A DNA stretch of 50,000 bases from Thraustochytrium sp. TN22 (GCA_013306675.1 JABLUY010000159.1:1-50000); one strand, 5' to 3'; shown: positions 38,101 to 46,952, counted from the stretch's first letter. Notes: generated by a model from the sequence alone, not told the origin. Program-made: numbers and translations.

Positions 38101-39688
38101 GCGCGAGACGTCGGAGCACGAGGGTGGCGAGCCGTTCTACGTGCTGAACGCCGCCAAGTATCTGGCCAGGCGCTTCCCGGACTGGCTGCCACTGCGGTGC
38201 CGGCCGACGGCGGCGCGCGAGCAGGCCGAGGCGGACATGGTGCGCAAGTTGCTGAGCAACTACGGTAAGGAGTGCGTCAAGGTGGGCGGAGACGGTTCAA
38301 TCACCGTGGAGGGCGGCCTGGCGGGCCCTCCGTTCGAGATGAACACGGTGTACCTGGCCGTGGGCTGCGCGTACCGCCAAGAGTACCTTGTAAAGGTGTG
38401 CCCGTTCTCGCGCGTGGTGGAGATGACGGCCCGGCAGGCGCGTATCCCGTTTCACGTCGTCAAGATTGACCTCCTGAGCAAGCCAGAGTGGTTCGCTCGC
38501 GACACGACGGGCAAATGTCCCAGTGTGTATTGGAATGGGCACTGGATCGGCGAGTCCCAGGTGGTGCTGCAGACGTTACGCGCGCTCTTTCCAACCCTCT
38601 ACGGCGCGCTGGACGCGCCGCTGGACCTTGCGGGCCCGCCGCTCGCGGGACTGCGCGAGATGGCGCTCTTTAACGCCAGCGATAATGTGGCGGAGGCCTT
38701 TCTCAAGGCCAAGACCAACGATCCCGAGCGCGCCGCCAAGCGGCGGGCGCTGGAGGACATGTTGGGGCTCCTGGAAGCGCAGCTGGCCGCCTCGCAAGGG
38801 CCGTTCCTCCTCGGCGCCACCTGCTGCGTGGGCGACTTAGCGCTGGCCTCCTCCCTGTGGCGCGTCGTCAAGGTGTGCTGCGCATGGTTCCACAATTTTT
38901 TCTTGGCAGACCAGGGCTTCGTCCTTGTGGACCGCTGGCTTGCGCATCTCGAGACCCTGGAAAGCTTCAAGGTGTCCATGCCGGCGCTGCCAGAGCCCTT
39001 TCTGATCAAGTTCTGCGCCAAATTCTACGGCGACGCGAGCGATCCGGAGCACAGTCCGCTGCAGGTGACGCCGCTCGTCCTGCGCAACGAGCGCGATGCG
39101 GTGGCGAAGCTACGCCTTGTGGAGTACGGGAGTGTCTCGCAGCGCGATGGCCAAGACATGTTCCATCTGGCGCAGCTGGAGGCGATTCTGCGTATCCTTG
39201 ACGACCTTTTGGCGGCTGACGCGGCGTCTGACGCCGGTAACTTTCTCTGCGGTCGAGAGATGGGCTTCGCGGACATCTTACTCTTCTCGGAGGTGCACTT
39301 CATCAACAGCGCCAGTCAGTGCGTGCACAACTTTTACCTTCTGGATCGTGGGTTTCCCAACCTCCAGCGGTACGTGCGCGCCATCGCGGACAAGCCTCGG
39401 TTCCGGGAGCTGATCTCGCCGGTGTTTGGCGAGCTGATGCGCATCCACTTCTCGAACCGGATGTCCATCAAGTTTCCCTACCTCAAGCTTTCGCGCGAGC
39501 AGCAGGAGCACCTGGAGCTGGCCGCCATCAACAGGCTCGGGTCGTTTGCGCGGCGCGGCGGTGGCGGCGCCGACGCCTCCCGACGCGCCGTTGCAACCCG
39601 CGGCAAGTCTTCCGCCTCGCTCTCCACCGAGTCGCAGAGCAGCGGCGGTCACTCGGGCGACGTGGAGGACCTGCTCTTTTGTATCTGA
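35114..39688 (+). CDS. Inward-rectifier (Kir) potassium channel fused to tandem DHAR/CLIC-like glutathione-transferase domains
   Basis: A 1524-residue fusion. A basic, disordered N-terminus precedes a Kir channel: outer helix about 249-277, pore helix, selectivity filter TLGYG (310-314), inner helix about 325-350, and the Kir cytoplasmic domain (about 350-515) with PKPDVVFSKNALVTTRDG, RVGNRR and a late CTTQYKGSDL segment. An acidic/basic linker leads to three thioredoxin-fold GST N-domains whose motifs match DHAR/CLIC: LCPYS (C602) with KPDWYL and TGRTPAI; a degenerate copy at C794; VCPFS (C1096) with KPEWFA and GKCPSV. Each is followed by helical GST C-domain sequence, and an extra C-domain-like unit ends the protein. 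One uninterrupted frame joins channel and GST parts. The start is uncertain: 35114 has the best context; in-frame ATGs at 35033 and 34907 would add 27 or 69 residues. Confidence 0.88.
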   Translation: MGAAASGAAAPDDAQRPRVGPAAPASPRRGRASVASRLMARPEAPTLDSDDDDDDNDDHDHDNSGDDVEAGTSSATSGAATGSRSRSNTPKASPSSPTQAAILQTCVLPPEAVQDTAKEPEEQENAAQDQLVVESGSLPLEKPASVQGLVEHLPRSASELSRASAGSGRSLMAREASARARGHGPAIGLSLAEWRRLRVERLRRRQRHSYKQRRYAPDNIVSGRRKKRSALHGTGVSKWYEAKNWYYVLLDWSWGFVFFLAVASYSLTCVVWSLVTWSQADDIECESGESVFVPGTLGSAFVFTTSNILTLGYGPCLPGSYGLYALSCVQQFCGIMLNVIVLSVVVSKFQIPKPDVVFSKNALVTTRDGVPTLLVRVGNRRVNLIYETRVTLALLRFHETIEGEHFVSYEALQATFPPTLTAVATIIHCIDRDSPLRPFLLDPEEMANIVLSVSFLGHDSVYNEMLVCTTQYKGSDLVLGGILFGDMMERRAGGKGLRANFDKFDAVQAAVGVTHEELMEALGADLGSDRDENDDDEEEEEEGRAPRKAARAGRGRRRARHELRNDASRAVVLTELPAEPIADTVYVCYGAVRLKNYLVRLCPYSRVVTMFLIEAGIAHQVIDIDWDNKPDWYLEAVPTGRTPAIFHDGRWVYNSRDIMRYLHKHFTTQAEHLSRPHNLPAPPWSFFDVLERHAHLLMFSSPEKMHEMLSMSPDEARGKFTLQLNAAQSSWGGSSGHLHAQPEGGLPALATPVAATLGRMRHNRKATARPVARGSKVHLVVGARHRGDRLARSCLASQTVEMVLRALGIAHETVLVDEDDPPPWIAADEIPMLLGPGPEDRVTVGTKAILGLLHEVFRAEHERLPTRFAFKEALTVCAALEEAIRVYMMRPDGTGDEPQSDVVDRAALEGLLAVLRPLEEILAENQSRDAVGDSGLSWYPYLNGSRELGLDDLILAPHLHFFIDMMARPMDGFCLERHGLRLLDVYVRAMSRTALMRETSEHEGGEPFYVLNAAKYLARRFPDWLPLRCRPTAAREQAEADMVRKLLSNYGKECVKVGGDGSITVEGGLAGPPFEMNTVYLAVGCAYRQEYLVKVCPFSRVVEMTARQARIPFHVVKIDLLSKPEWFARDTTGKCPSVYWNGHWIGESQVVLQTLRALFPTLYGALDAPLDLAGPPLAGLREMALFNASDNVAEAFLKAKTNDPERAAKRRALEDMLGLLEAQLAASQGPFLLGATCCVGDLALASSLWRVVKVCCAWFHNFFLADQGFVLVDRWLAHLETLESFKVSMPALPEPFLIKFCAKFYGDASDPEHSPLQVTPLVLRNERDAVAKLRLVEYGSVSQRDGQDMFHLAQLEAILRILDDLLAADAASDAGNFLCGREMGFADILLFSEVHFINSASQCVHNFYLLDRGFPNLQRYVRAIADKPRFRELISPVFGELMRIHFSNRMSIKFPYLKLSREQQEHLELAAINRLGSFARRGGGGADASRRAVATRGKSSASLSTESQSSGGHSGDVEDLLFCI

Positions 39689-39947
39689 TTCTTCCGATTT
39701 GGTTGATGCTGAGCTGAGAGGAGAGGAAAGGCAGATATTTTACAGTCACTAGCACAACTTGCGCAGACGGCCGCGCTGGCGCGCTGCGGAGGGGACCCTT
39801 GGCGGTCGCGGCGCCGACGGTCGTTTCGCCGTCTCTGACGAGCGCGGCGGGTTGGTCTTGCGTGCTCGTTGTGTTCAGCTCCTTCTTGCAGTGCGGTCAA
39901 ATGAGATGCGCTGTGCCGAGCCCTACCGACACGAGGCCCATACCTTT
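39689..39947. other. Convergent spacer between the Kir-GST and OSCA/TMEM63 genes
   Basis: A 259-bp gap between facing genes with no gene. Both 3' ends must fall here; no canonical AATAAA is evident on either strand. Confidence 0.5.
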
Positions 39948-42900
39948 TCAGACAGAATCGAAGATGTCAGCCCCAGGCGAGGTGCCGTCCGCCGGAGCGC
40001 TGCCCGCCGATCCAAGAAGGAGTGCAGAGTCGTCGTCGTCGTCGTCGTCGTTGTCTTCGTCGTCGTCGTCGTCGCCGCCGCCGCTGCCGCCAAGGGGCCT
40101 TGCTTCGTCCTCGTCGGAACGCGGCGAGTCGGCATCTTCTTCTTGTTCTTGTTCTTCTTGAGGCGAAAGACCGTACGAGAGGAGCTTCTTTGGGTCCACG
40201 TGACGCGCTGCGTTCCATAGGGCGCGCAGGTAAGTGAAGTAGGAGAGGTCCTCCTGCGCCGAGGACGGCTCTTCGCAGTCGATGTCGCTGGTGCTGCTGG
40301 AGGAGGAGCGGAAGCTGGCGCTCGGGTTGAAGAGAAAGTTGGCGCGGCGGCGGAACTGACGCTCCGTGACAAAGGGCTGATCCGCGAAGCCGGCGCCGAC
40401 AATCATGCCCTCGTCGTTGTACGTGTCGACCATGTAGACGTAGAGCGCGTCGGAGGCGGTGTAGATGAGGAGTGCAAAGAGCAGCAGGAGCTGCAGCACC
40501 GTGCCTCGGATGACCTGCGTGCCGGGCACGGCCATGGAGGCATCTTGGTCGGAGACCACGGTGCAGCCGCGCGGGTGGCGGCCGGCCTCGACGGGCAGGA
40601 TCTCGTTGCTGATGCAGACGTAGGAGGAGAAGTAGCCGAGCATGCCGAGTTGGAAGAGGAGCAGCGGGATGGGCAAGTAGCGCACGGCAGCGCGGCCGAT
40701 GCGGCAGCGCGGCACGGAGTGGCTCTTCTCGCGGCCAAAGACATGATTGAGCTGGTACTCGTCGACGCAGATCTTGACAAAGAAGTAGATGACGCCAAAG
40801 GGCAAGATGATGGGCACCGAGGCGGAGAAGACGACCACCAAGACGAGGACGGAGAGAAAGGTGGCGTACTCACTGCCGAATTCGAAGGCGTGCTTGTTGG
40901 CGAGCTGCGCGGAGGACGGCGGCGCCGACATGGGGTCGCGCGCGAGGCGGGCCCAGGAGCACGAGCCGCCGCCGCCGGAGGACAGGCAGCGCACGAAAAA
41001 GCGGGAGAGGTCAATGAGCTGGAAGGCGGCGCCCACGAGCGTTTGCGTGATGATGTAGGTGAGCGTGAAGGCGCCCGAAGTGACGACGAAGACTTGGCCG
41101 AGGAGGGCAAAGGGGCTGGCATCCTTGGACACGAGCGAGCCAACGAAGCCCTCGAGGGACTTGAAGGCAAAGGCCGGGATAAAGAGCGTGTTGAGCAGGA
41201 GGAACCAAAAGGTCTTGTGCAGCGAGGACTTTTCTTGCGCCGAGTACGTGTGGTGCGGCTCCCAGCGGCCGAGCGCCGACACGACAAACATGAGCGCCGA
41301 GTTGACGAAGACGAGGAAGAGCTGCGGGATGAAGACGAAGCAGAAGCTCGCGAGGCTGGGCGCATGCGCAGAGACGCCCTCCACCAGGCGCAGCCACCAG
41401 GATTCCATGCCGGAGCCGTCGATCTCGGAGGTGGAGGCGTTCGCGTTGCCTAGATGCGAGATGAGCCCCATCACGGAGGCCGGCATGGTGAGCGCCACGA
41501 GAACGATGCCGATGAGTAGGTTGGCCAGCACAGTGCGCAGCCAGTACACCTTGGGATCCAGGTGCAGCGACTCCCAGATGAAGTCGTGCGGGTCGGGCGA
41601 AGAGACCACTTCCCACTCGCGTAGGCGCGCGCGGTCAAAGTCCACCATGAGAGCCTCGGCTTCGGCGCGCATGCCGACCGAGGAGAGCGAATGCGAGGAC
41701 GACGCACGCCGAAGGTTCGCACCGGCCGGGGGCTCCACGGCAATTTCCGGCGGCACGGCACGCACCGCTTGCGGCGCCGCGGCATAGGGATGCTCGGAGT
41801 CGAGGTGTGCGTGCAGGTCCGCCAGGCCCGCGGACGTCTCGCCTTGGTGACCACCGCCGCTGTCGCTGCCGCGGTCGCCGTTCGCGCTCCCGCTCCCGCT
41901 CCCGCCGCCATCTGCAGTGCCGTGCTCAAGCGCGGCCAAAGCGGCGGCCGCGACCTTGCCGCCGTTGGCCTGTGCCGCGCCGAACTCGTGGCGCAGATGG
42001 GTCTCGATGGAAAGGCGGATGGCCTTCTGGCGCTCGACCGGGTCGGCAAAGGAGGCCGCCAGGTCCTGCGTCGCAAAGGTGACCAAGCACTTGCCGGCGT
42101 GCCGCGCCTGGAGCGCTTCGCCGAGGCGCCGCAGGTCCACGAGCTCGCGTTCCATGTCGGCCACCAGGTCCCAGCCGCGCGACCGCGGTGAGGCGAGCAA
42201 CGGGCCAGACTCCGAGGCGAGGCTCTCGTCAACGCTAAGAGCGTCCTCCGCGGCACCGCCGGTCTGCTCGGCAACGTCGAGCACATTCTCGCCGCCGCCC
42301 CCGTGAGCCATGCTGTTAACGCGACGCCGCAGTGGAGGCGAGCCGGAAAAGGGCGAGCCGACGGCCTCGGGAATGAGCACGCTACCGGCGGCGGCCTCGG
42401 GGTCCGGAGCGCCGGCGGGGCTAGAGCCGCGCACCTTGGCGCGCGCCTCGCGCTTGGCCTGCTGCGCGGCCTGCATGGTGGCGGCAGCGGCGCTGAAGAC
42501 GGCCGCGGCCTGTGGGTGGTCGGGCGGCGCCGAAGACGCGAACTTTCGCAGCGTGCGCAGATCCTGCTCGAGCTGCTGCGTGCGTTGCTCGATGCGCGCC
42601 GCCTCGGAGTTGTCCATGATGATGATGACATTGCTGACCTGGCCCGGGTACAGCAGGTTAAGCAGGCGCTTCGCCTCGAGCTCCGAGACATCCTCCGGGA
42701 AGTTGCCCTTGACGAAGACCGAGGCGTCCCACATGTCCAAAGACCGCGCGCCGATCACGCCGTGCTTCCAGGACCAGTGCACGTGCTGACGACAGCGGCT
42801 CACGTAGCGGAAGTATAGCATGCTGAAGAGAAAGAGGCAGATCGTGTGGACCCAGAGCAGCGGCGAATGCTTGCGCAGGTGCTGGATCGTGGACCGCGTG

Positions 42901-44300
42901 AAGTCCAGCATCACGCGTTCGTCACCTGCCGTCAGGTGCAGTGGGAGCAGCACTGCGCATCCCACGACTGACATCATGGCCACCAGCACGGCTGTCTCGC
43001 GGTGGATCGCAAGGTATAAGGCCGCCTCGCTGCCAAGGTTCTCCAGGTCTTCGCCGCGGCAGTGCCGCAGACGCACCATATTCGCAAAGGCCGACCGCAG
43101 CTGTGACCACGCCAGCGAGGCTGCCGCCTTGGCCTTGGCATGCCAAGTCGGCTGGTTCACCACGGCGCGCCGGTAGTAGGCCAGCGCCGTGGCGAGCGCG
43201 ACCGGCAGGAACACGCTCGCGCCGAAAACCATGACCATCCAGATGGAGTTCCAGCCCTGCGGTGGCTCGTACGCCAGCGAGTGCTGCAGCTTGGACTTGC
43301 TCGCGTCGATCGCCAACGTCTGCGTCGTGGTCCCGCTCCCCGTGCTGTTTGACGTCACCACCACGACGCCGTCGCCGATATCGTCCGACTCCAGCGACGG
43401 CGGCAGCGTCGCTTGCAAGGTCGGCGCCAGCGTTGCAATCACAGCCTGCACCGTCTGCGAGATGGTCGGTGCCAGGACCGCTGCAAATGTCGGTGCGGCG
43501 GGGGGGGGCATCGGGATGCCGTCATCGTTGTTATCGTCCACGATCGGCGGTGCCGGTCCGTTCTCGCTCTCGTCGTTATTGTTGTTGTCCACCACGGGCG
43601 AAACGATCTCCAGGGACGGAGGCGAGGTTGGCGTCGTCAGGAGCGGCGGAGTTGTCGCTGTTGCTGTCGTCTTCGCTGGGTCCGAGGGCTCCTCCGCATG
43701 GCCCACCTCGCTCGGCGACGATGCTGGTGCCTCTTCTTCACCTTGCACAGGTGGAACCACCGGCTGTGCAGGCGGAACCACAGGTTGTACGGGCGAGGCT
43801 ACGGGCTGTGTGGCAGCAGTCGTCGACGAAGGAGAAGGAGGAAGAGGAGATCCTGGTTGCTCCGGCGCTTCCGGCAATGCAGACGGCGGTTGTGAGGGCG
43901 GAAGAGATGGCGGCTGCGTAGCCTTGTCGCCGCCGCCGCCGCCCAACTTAATGCTCGTTACCAAGTTTGGCGCCCCTGGCGCTGGCGCAGCCGGCGGCGC
44001 CGGCGGCGCCGGCGGTTGCGCCTGCGGCACCAGCTCCGACCCCGCCACTGCCCCTTGCGCAGGCTCCGCTGCCGGTACAGGCTGCGCTGCCGGCCCTGGC
44101 GCTCCTGGCGCAATCTCCCCATTCTTTGCGGGCAGCTGACTCGCCTCTTGCTGCTGCAGGAGCGGCGCGGTCGGCGCGGTCGGCGCCGCGGCCTCCGTTG
44201 GCCCCTCCTCAACGTGCGTCTGACCGGTGGCCGCCGGCGTCTCCTCCTGCTGCGGCATGAGCGTCGACTCCTCGCTCGCTTGCGCTCTGCGCAGCTTCAT
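39948..44300 (-). CDS. OSCA/TMEM63 (CSC1, DUF221) channel-type membrane protein
   Basis: A 1450-residue member of the OSCA/TMEM63 family: mechanically or osmotically gated cation channels, some also lipid scramblases. A Pro/Ala/Gln-rich N-terminus of about 350 residues has no membrane segment. A first helix follows (about 353-375, SIWMVMVFGASVFLPVALA), then two more near 430-500. The cytosolic loop begins with the family segment DASVFVKGNFPEDVSE (about 521), is expanded to about 390 residues by Ala/Ser/Gly-rich insertions, and ends in PHDFIWESLHL. The main bundle (about 913-1290) has helices including LFLVFVNSALMFVVSAL, FWFLLLNTLFIPAFAF and TLTYIITQTL, typical of DUF221. The tail is acidic, with an Asp run. 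The ATG at 44300 (G at -3) is used because the upstream open stretch has no ATG and runs into a CTG repeat. Confidence 0.9.
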   Translation of the reverse strand: MKLRRAQASEESTLMPQQEETPAATGQTHVEEGPTEAAAPTAPTAPLLQQQEASQLPAKNGEIAPGAPGPAAQPVPAAEPAQGAVAGSELVPQAQPPAPPAPPAAPAPGAPNLVTSIKLGGGGGDKATQPPSLPPSQPPSALPEAPEQPGSPLPPSPSSTTAATQPVASPVQPVVPPAQPVVPPVQGEEEAPASSPSEVGHAEEPSDPAKTTATATTPPLLTTPTSPPSLEIVSPVVDNNNNDESENGPAPPIVDDNNDDGIPMPPPAAPTFAAVLAPTISQTVQAVIATLAPTLQATLPPSLESDDIGDGVVVVTSNSTGSGTTTQTLAIDASKSKLQHSLAYEPPQGWNSIWMVMVFGASVFLPVALATALAYYRRAVVNQPTWHAKAKAAASLAWSQLRSAFANMVRLRHCRGEDLENLGSEAALYLAIHRETAVLVAMMSVVGCAVLLPLHLTAGDERVMLDFTRSTIQHLRKHSPLLWVHTICLFLFSMLYFRYVSRCRQHVHWSWKHGVIGARSLDMWDASVFVKGNFPEDVSELEAKRLLNLLYPGQVSNVIIIMDNSEAARIEQRTQQLEQDLRTLRKFASSAPPDHPQAAAVFSAAAATMQAAQQAKREARAKVRGSSPAGAPDPEAAAGSVLIPEAVGSPFSGSPPLRRRVNSMAHGGGGENVLDVAEQTGGAAEDALSVDESLASESGPLLASPRSRGWDLVADMERELVDLRRLGEALQARHAGKCLVTFATQDLAASFADPVERQKAIRLSIETHLRHEFGAAQANGGKVAAAALAALEHGTADGGGSGSGSANGDRGSDSGGGHQGETSAGLADLHAHLDSEHPYAAAPQAVRAVPPEIAVEPPAGANLRRASSSHSLSSVGMRAEAEALMVDFDRARLREWEVVSSPDPHDFIWESLHLDPKVYWLRTVLANLLIGIVLVALTMPASVMGLISHLGNANASTSEIDGSGMESWWLRLVEGVSAHAPSLASFCFVFIPQLFLVFVNSALMFVVSALGRWEPHHTYSAQEKSSLHKTFWFLLLNTLFIPAFAFKSLEGFVGSLVSKDASPFALLGQVFVVTSGAFTLTYIITQTLVGAAFQLIDLSRFFVRCLSSGGGGSCSWARLARDPMSAPPSSAQLANKHAFEFGSEYATFLSVLVLVVVFSASVPIILPFGVIYFFVKICVDEYQLNHVFGREKSHSVPRCRIGRAAVRYLPIPLLLFQLGMLGYFSSYVCISNEILPVEAGRHPRGCTVVSDQDASMAVPGTQVIRGTVLQLLLLFALLIYTASDALYVYMVDTYNDEGMIVGAGFADQPFVTERQFRRRANFLFNPSASFRSSSSSTSDIDCEEPSSAQEDLSYFTYLRALWNAARHVDPKKLLSYGLSPQEEQEQEEDADSPRSDEDEARPLGGSGGGDDDDDEDNDDDDDDDSALLLGSAGSAPADGTSPGADIFDSV

Positions 44301-44455
44301 CCCGCCCTCGCGCGCCGCGCCCGCCGCCGCCTCGCCTCGCGTCGGCGGCGTCCTCGCGGTCCTCGCCGGCGCCGTCTTCGCCTTCTCGCCGCTCCTCGCC
44401 CCGCCGCCTCGCCGCTCGCCGCTCGCCGCCGCCGCCGCCCGCGCGCGCGCGCTCC

Positions 44456-44485
44456 CGCCGCGCCGCGCCGCGCCGCGCCGCGCCG
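44456..44485 (-). repeat. CGGCG pentamer array upstream of the OSCA/TMEM63 gene
   Basis: Six 5-mers in register (CGCCG on the + strand), about 155 bp before the minus-strand start codon. Confidence 0.85.
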
Positions 44486-44728
44486 GGCCCACCTTGCGGT
44501 TCTGCGCGGGCGCCGTGGAGGCGGCGCCGCGCTCCACGCCGCGCTCGTAGCTGCCGGGCCCGGGCGCTACGGCGCGCGAGCCGGCCGTGGCCGGGCTCCA
44601 GCCCGAGCTCGAGCCCGACTTCGAGCTCGGGCCCGGCTCCGAGCTCGAGCTCGCCTCGCCTCGGCTCGAGGTCCACGCCGGGCGCCGTGCTCCGCAGGCT
44701 GGGCTCGTACAGGCGCTGCGCCTAGTTG

Positions 44729-44730
<2 letters not shown>

Positions 44731-44786
<56 letters not shown>
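44731..44786. repeat. CTG/CAG trinucleotide microsatellite, about 18 units
   Basis: A pure (CTG)18 run with a final CT lies in non-coding DNA about 430 bp upstream of the OSCA/TMEM63 start, possibly in a 5' leader. It is likely to be length-polymorphic. Confidence 0.95.
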
Positions 44787-44787
<1 letters not shown>

Positions 44788-45200
44788 GGCTCGTCGCCGC
44801 GCAACGCGAGCGGCCTGCGGAGGTGGGAAGCGACGACGCGAGCGCCGAGAGGGCGCCGGAGACCGCAGTCTCGACGTCGCTCGCTCGCTCAGCAGGTCGG
44901 GCCAGCTGCAGTGCGTGCAGCATGGCAGCCACGCTCTGGCAGGCCAAGAACCCGTGCATGGAGAGGTTGGCCGCCACCTCTGGCAGGCAGGACTCGGAAC
45001 CGGCCACGTCGACGCGCCGTTTGTTGATGCATCATCGCTGCGCCTGCATTCTGCATTCTGTTTTCTCGCTCGCTCGTCATCGCTGGAGGTAGTGCAGTAC
45101 CGCACTGCACGCACCGCAGACCAGCCAGGCCAGGCCGTCGGCGGCCAGTTCTGCAACGCCGCCGCTGCACCGCGCGCCGAGGCCGCGGGCGCGGGCGTCG

Positions 45201-45245
45201 CTGCGGTGCGGTGCGGTGCGGTGCGGTGCGCTGCGCTGCGCTGCG
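45201..45245 (+). repeat. CTGCG/GTGCG pentamer array upstream of the hydrolase gene
   Basis: Nine 5-mers in register: one CTGCG, five GTGCG, three CTGCG, ending 168 bp before the start codon at 45414. Confidence 0.9.
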
Positions 45246-45413
45246 CGCTCCTCGCCCTCGCCGCTGCCCCGGCCGGCCGCTCGGTCGGCGTAGGTGGCGC
45301 TGTTCAAGAGGTCCTAGTCGCGGGCGTACGCCGCGACGCAGCAGGACCGCGCCGAGGACCACCTCTCGCGCGGCGCGCGCGGCGCGGCGCGGAGACGGGC
45401 GGGCGGCGCGAGG

Positions 45414-46952
45414 ATGGCGAGCCCGGCGGAGGCAGCGGTACCCCCGGCGGCGGCGGCGGCGGCGCGCAAACGCGATGGCAGCGTGGCGGGCGAGCTGCAG
45501 GGCGACGAGGTGCTGCGCGCGCTGCAAGGCAACGCCGGGCCGGCGAAGCTGGTGATGGCGCTGTGCAAGTGGATGACGCCGGTGAGCGCGGCGGCGCTGC
45601 TGTTCAAGCTGGTGGCGTGGATGAGCGGCCACCACAAGCACCTTCTGGTGCACCCGCGCTCGCGCGCCACGACGGCCATGAACTTGTACCTGCTGGCTGA
45701 GACGGTCTTTGGCGTGTACTGCGCGCGCGTGCGCTGGCGCGGCCAGGCGCACTACGCGGGCGACCAGCTGACGCGCGAGGAGCGCGCGCAGCTCTTCAAG
45801 CGCTGCCTGGCGTCAGTGGACGACCCGCGCGGCTTCTCGTCGGCCTGGCTGCGCGACGCGGACTTTCGCAAGATTCGCCGCGGCAATGTCGAGGACTGGC
45901 TCGCGTGGAGCTTCTTCGTCAAGTCGTACCAGAGCCTGTCGGCTTCCGAGCGCGAGGAGGTGGCCGAGTTCTGCGCGCAGTACGAGCGCGCCACGGAGAC
46001 GCGCCTCCCGGATGGCCACAATGGCGCCATCCGCGCCTACAAGTTCTCCATTGAGCCCGTGCAGTCGGCGCACCGCCCGCTCGGCTACTACGTGCTGGTG
46101 CACGGCATCCTGCAGCGCGTGCTGGCGCCCGCCGGCTACCTGGCGCTCGGCTTTAGCGGCATGCAGCGCGCGGGCTCCTTCAACTACTACCTGCGCCGCG
46201 CGCGCGGCGGCGCGCAGGCGCCGCCGCTCGTGCTCATGCACGGCATCGGCATCGGCCCGCTGCCGTACGTGCCCTTTTGCTACGGCCTGCTCTCGCGTCT
46301 CCAGGAGACGCGCGACCTTCTCGTGCTGGAGCTCCCCGCCATCTCGCAGCAGATCGAGCCGCCCCAGCTCACCTCGGACCTCTTCCTCCAGGACCTGCGC
46401 ACCGTCTTCGCACAGCACAATCTCCCGCCCGCGCGCTTCATCGGTCACAGCTACGGCACCATGTGCATGTCGTGGGTCGTCAAGTCCGCGCCCGAGCTCG
46501 CCGACAGCTATGCGTTTTTGGACCCTGGCTGCTTCCTGCTCCACTACACCAAGGCCCTCAAGGCCATCATCTACAAGGAGGCGCGCTCCGACGGCGAGCA
46601 GCTCTTTGAGTACTTTTTGCGCAGCGAGACCAGCTTCAGCAACCACATGCGCCGTCACTTCGTCTGGTACAAGAACGCGCTCTTCTTCGAGGACATCCCG
46701 CAGCACCAACCCTCGCTCATCATCCTCTCCGACCACGACGACATCATGCCTGTGCGCGAGATCATTCGCGCCTACGACGCCCACCCCGCCAAGGACCAGC
46801 TCGCCCACATCGACTTTATGCGTCTGCCCAACATGACTCACGGCTCCTTCCTCTTCGCCGACGAGCGCGAGGACGTCATGGATGCCATCGTCGCCTTTGG
46901 CGCCGCCGACAGCGCCAGCGAGGCTGACAGCAGCGACGACGCCGAGTCCTGA
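45414..46952 (+). CDS. Membrane-anchored alpha/beta hydrolase
   Basis: A 512-residue alpha/beta-hydrolase-fold protein. An Ala-rich start is followed by a likely membrane helix (about 46-72). The catalytic domain (about 220-490) has the oxyanion-hole motif LMHGIGIG (H276-G277), nucleophile elbow GHSYG (S346), a candidate acid in SDHDD (D440-D443) and catalytic His in MTHGSF (H476), so the triad is complete. The substrate is unknown. The arrangement, with an N-terminal membrane segment and a long pre-domain, is like uncharacterised fungal and protist hydrolases, and esterase or lipase action is plausible but unproven. The C-terminal tail is Ser/Asp-rich. The ATG has A at -3 and G at +4. The VOC gene follows on the same strand about 600 bp on. 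Confidence 0.9.
   Translation: MASPAEAAVPPAAAAAARKRDGSVAGELQGDEVLRALQGNAGPAKLVMALCKWMTPVSAAALLFKLVAWMSGHHKHLLVHPRSRATTAMNLYLLAETVFGVYCARVRWRGQAHYAGDQLTREERAQLFKRCLASVDDPRGFSSAWLRDADFRKIRRGNVEDWLAWSFFVKSYQSLSASEREEVAEFCAQYERATETRLPDGHNGAIRAYKFSIEPVQSAHRPLGYYVLVHGILQRVLAPAGYLALGFSGMQRAGSFNYYLRRARGGAQAPPLVLMHGIGIGPLPYVPFCYGLLSRLQETRDLLVLELPAISQQIEPPQLTSDLFLQDLRTVFAQHNLPPARFIGHSYGTMCMSWVVKSAPELADSYAFLDPGCFLLHYTKALKAIIYKEARSDGEQLFEYFLRSETSFSNHMRRHFVWYKNALFFEDIPQHQPSLIILSDHDDIMPVREIIRAYDAHPAKDQLAHIDFMRLPNMTHGSFLFADEREDVMDAIVAFGAADSASEADSSDDAES

Larger units (their letters stand above)
44301..45413. other. Divergent intergenic region with repeats
   Basis: It serves the OSCA/TMEM63 gene (left, minus strand) and the hydrolase gene (right, plus strand). 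It holds a CGCCG pentamer array, an 18-unit CTG run, a 19-bp inverted repeat (45092-45110) and a YTGCG pentamer array. No gene was seen. Confidence 0.6.

Noticed and set aside
44301-44804. An N-terminal extension of the OSCA/TMEM63 protein with a Ser run
   Set aside because: It has no ATG (a TTG would be needed) and the run comes from the CTG microsatellite; the ATG at 44300 has a good context.
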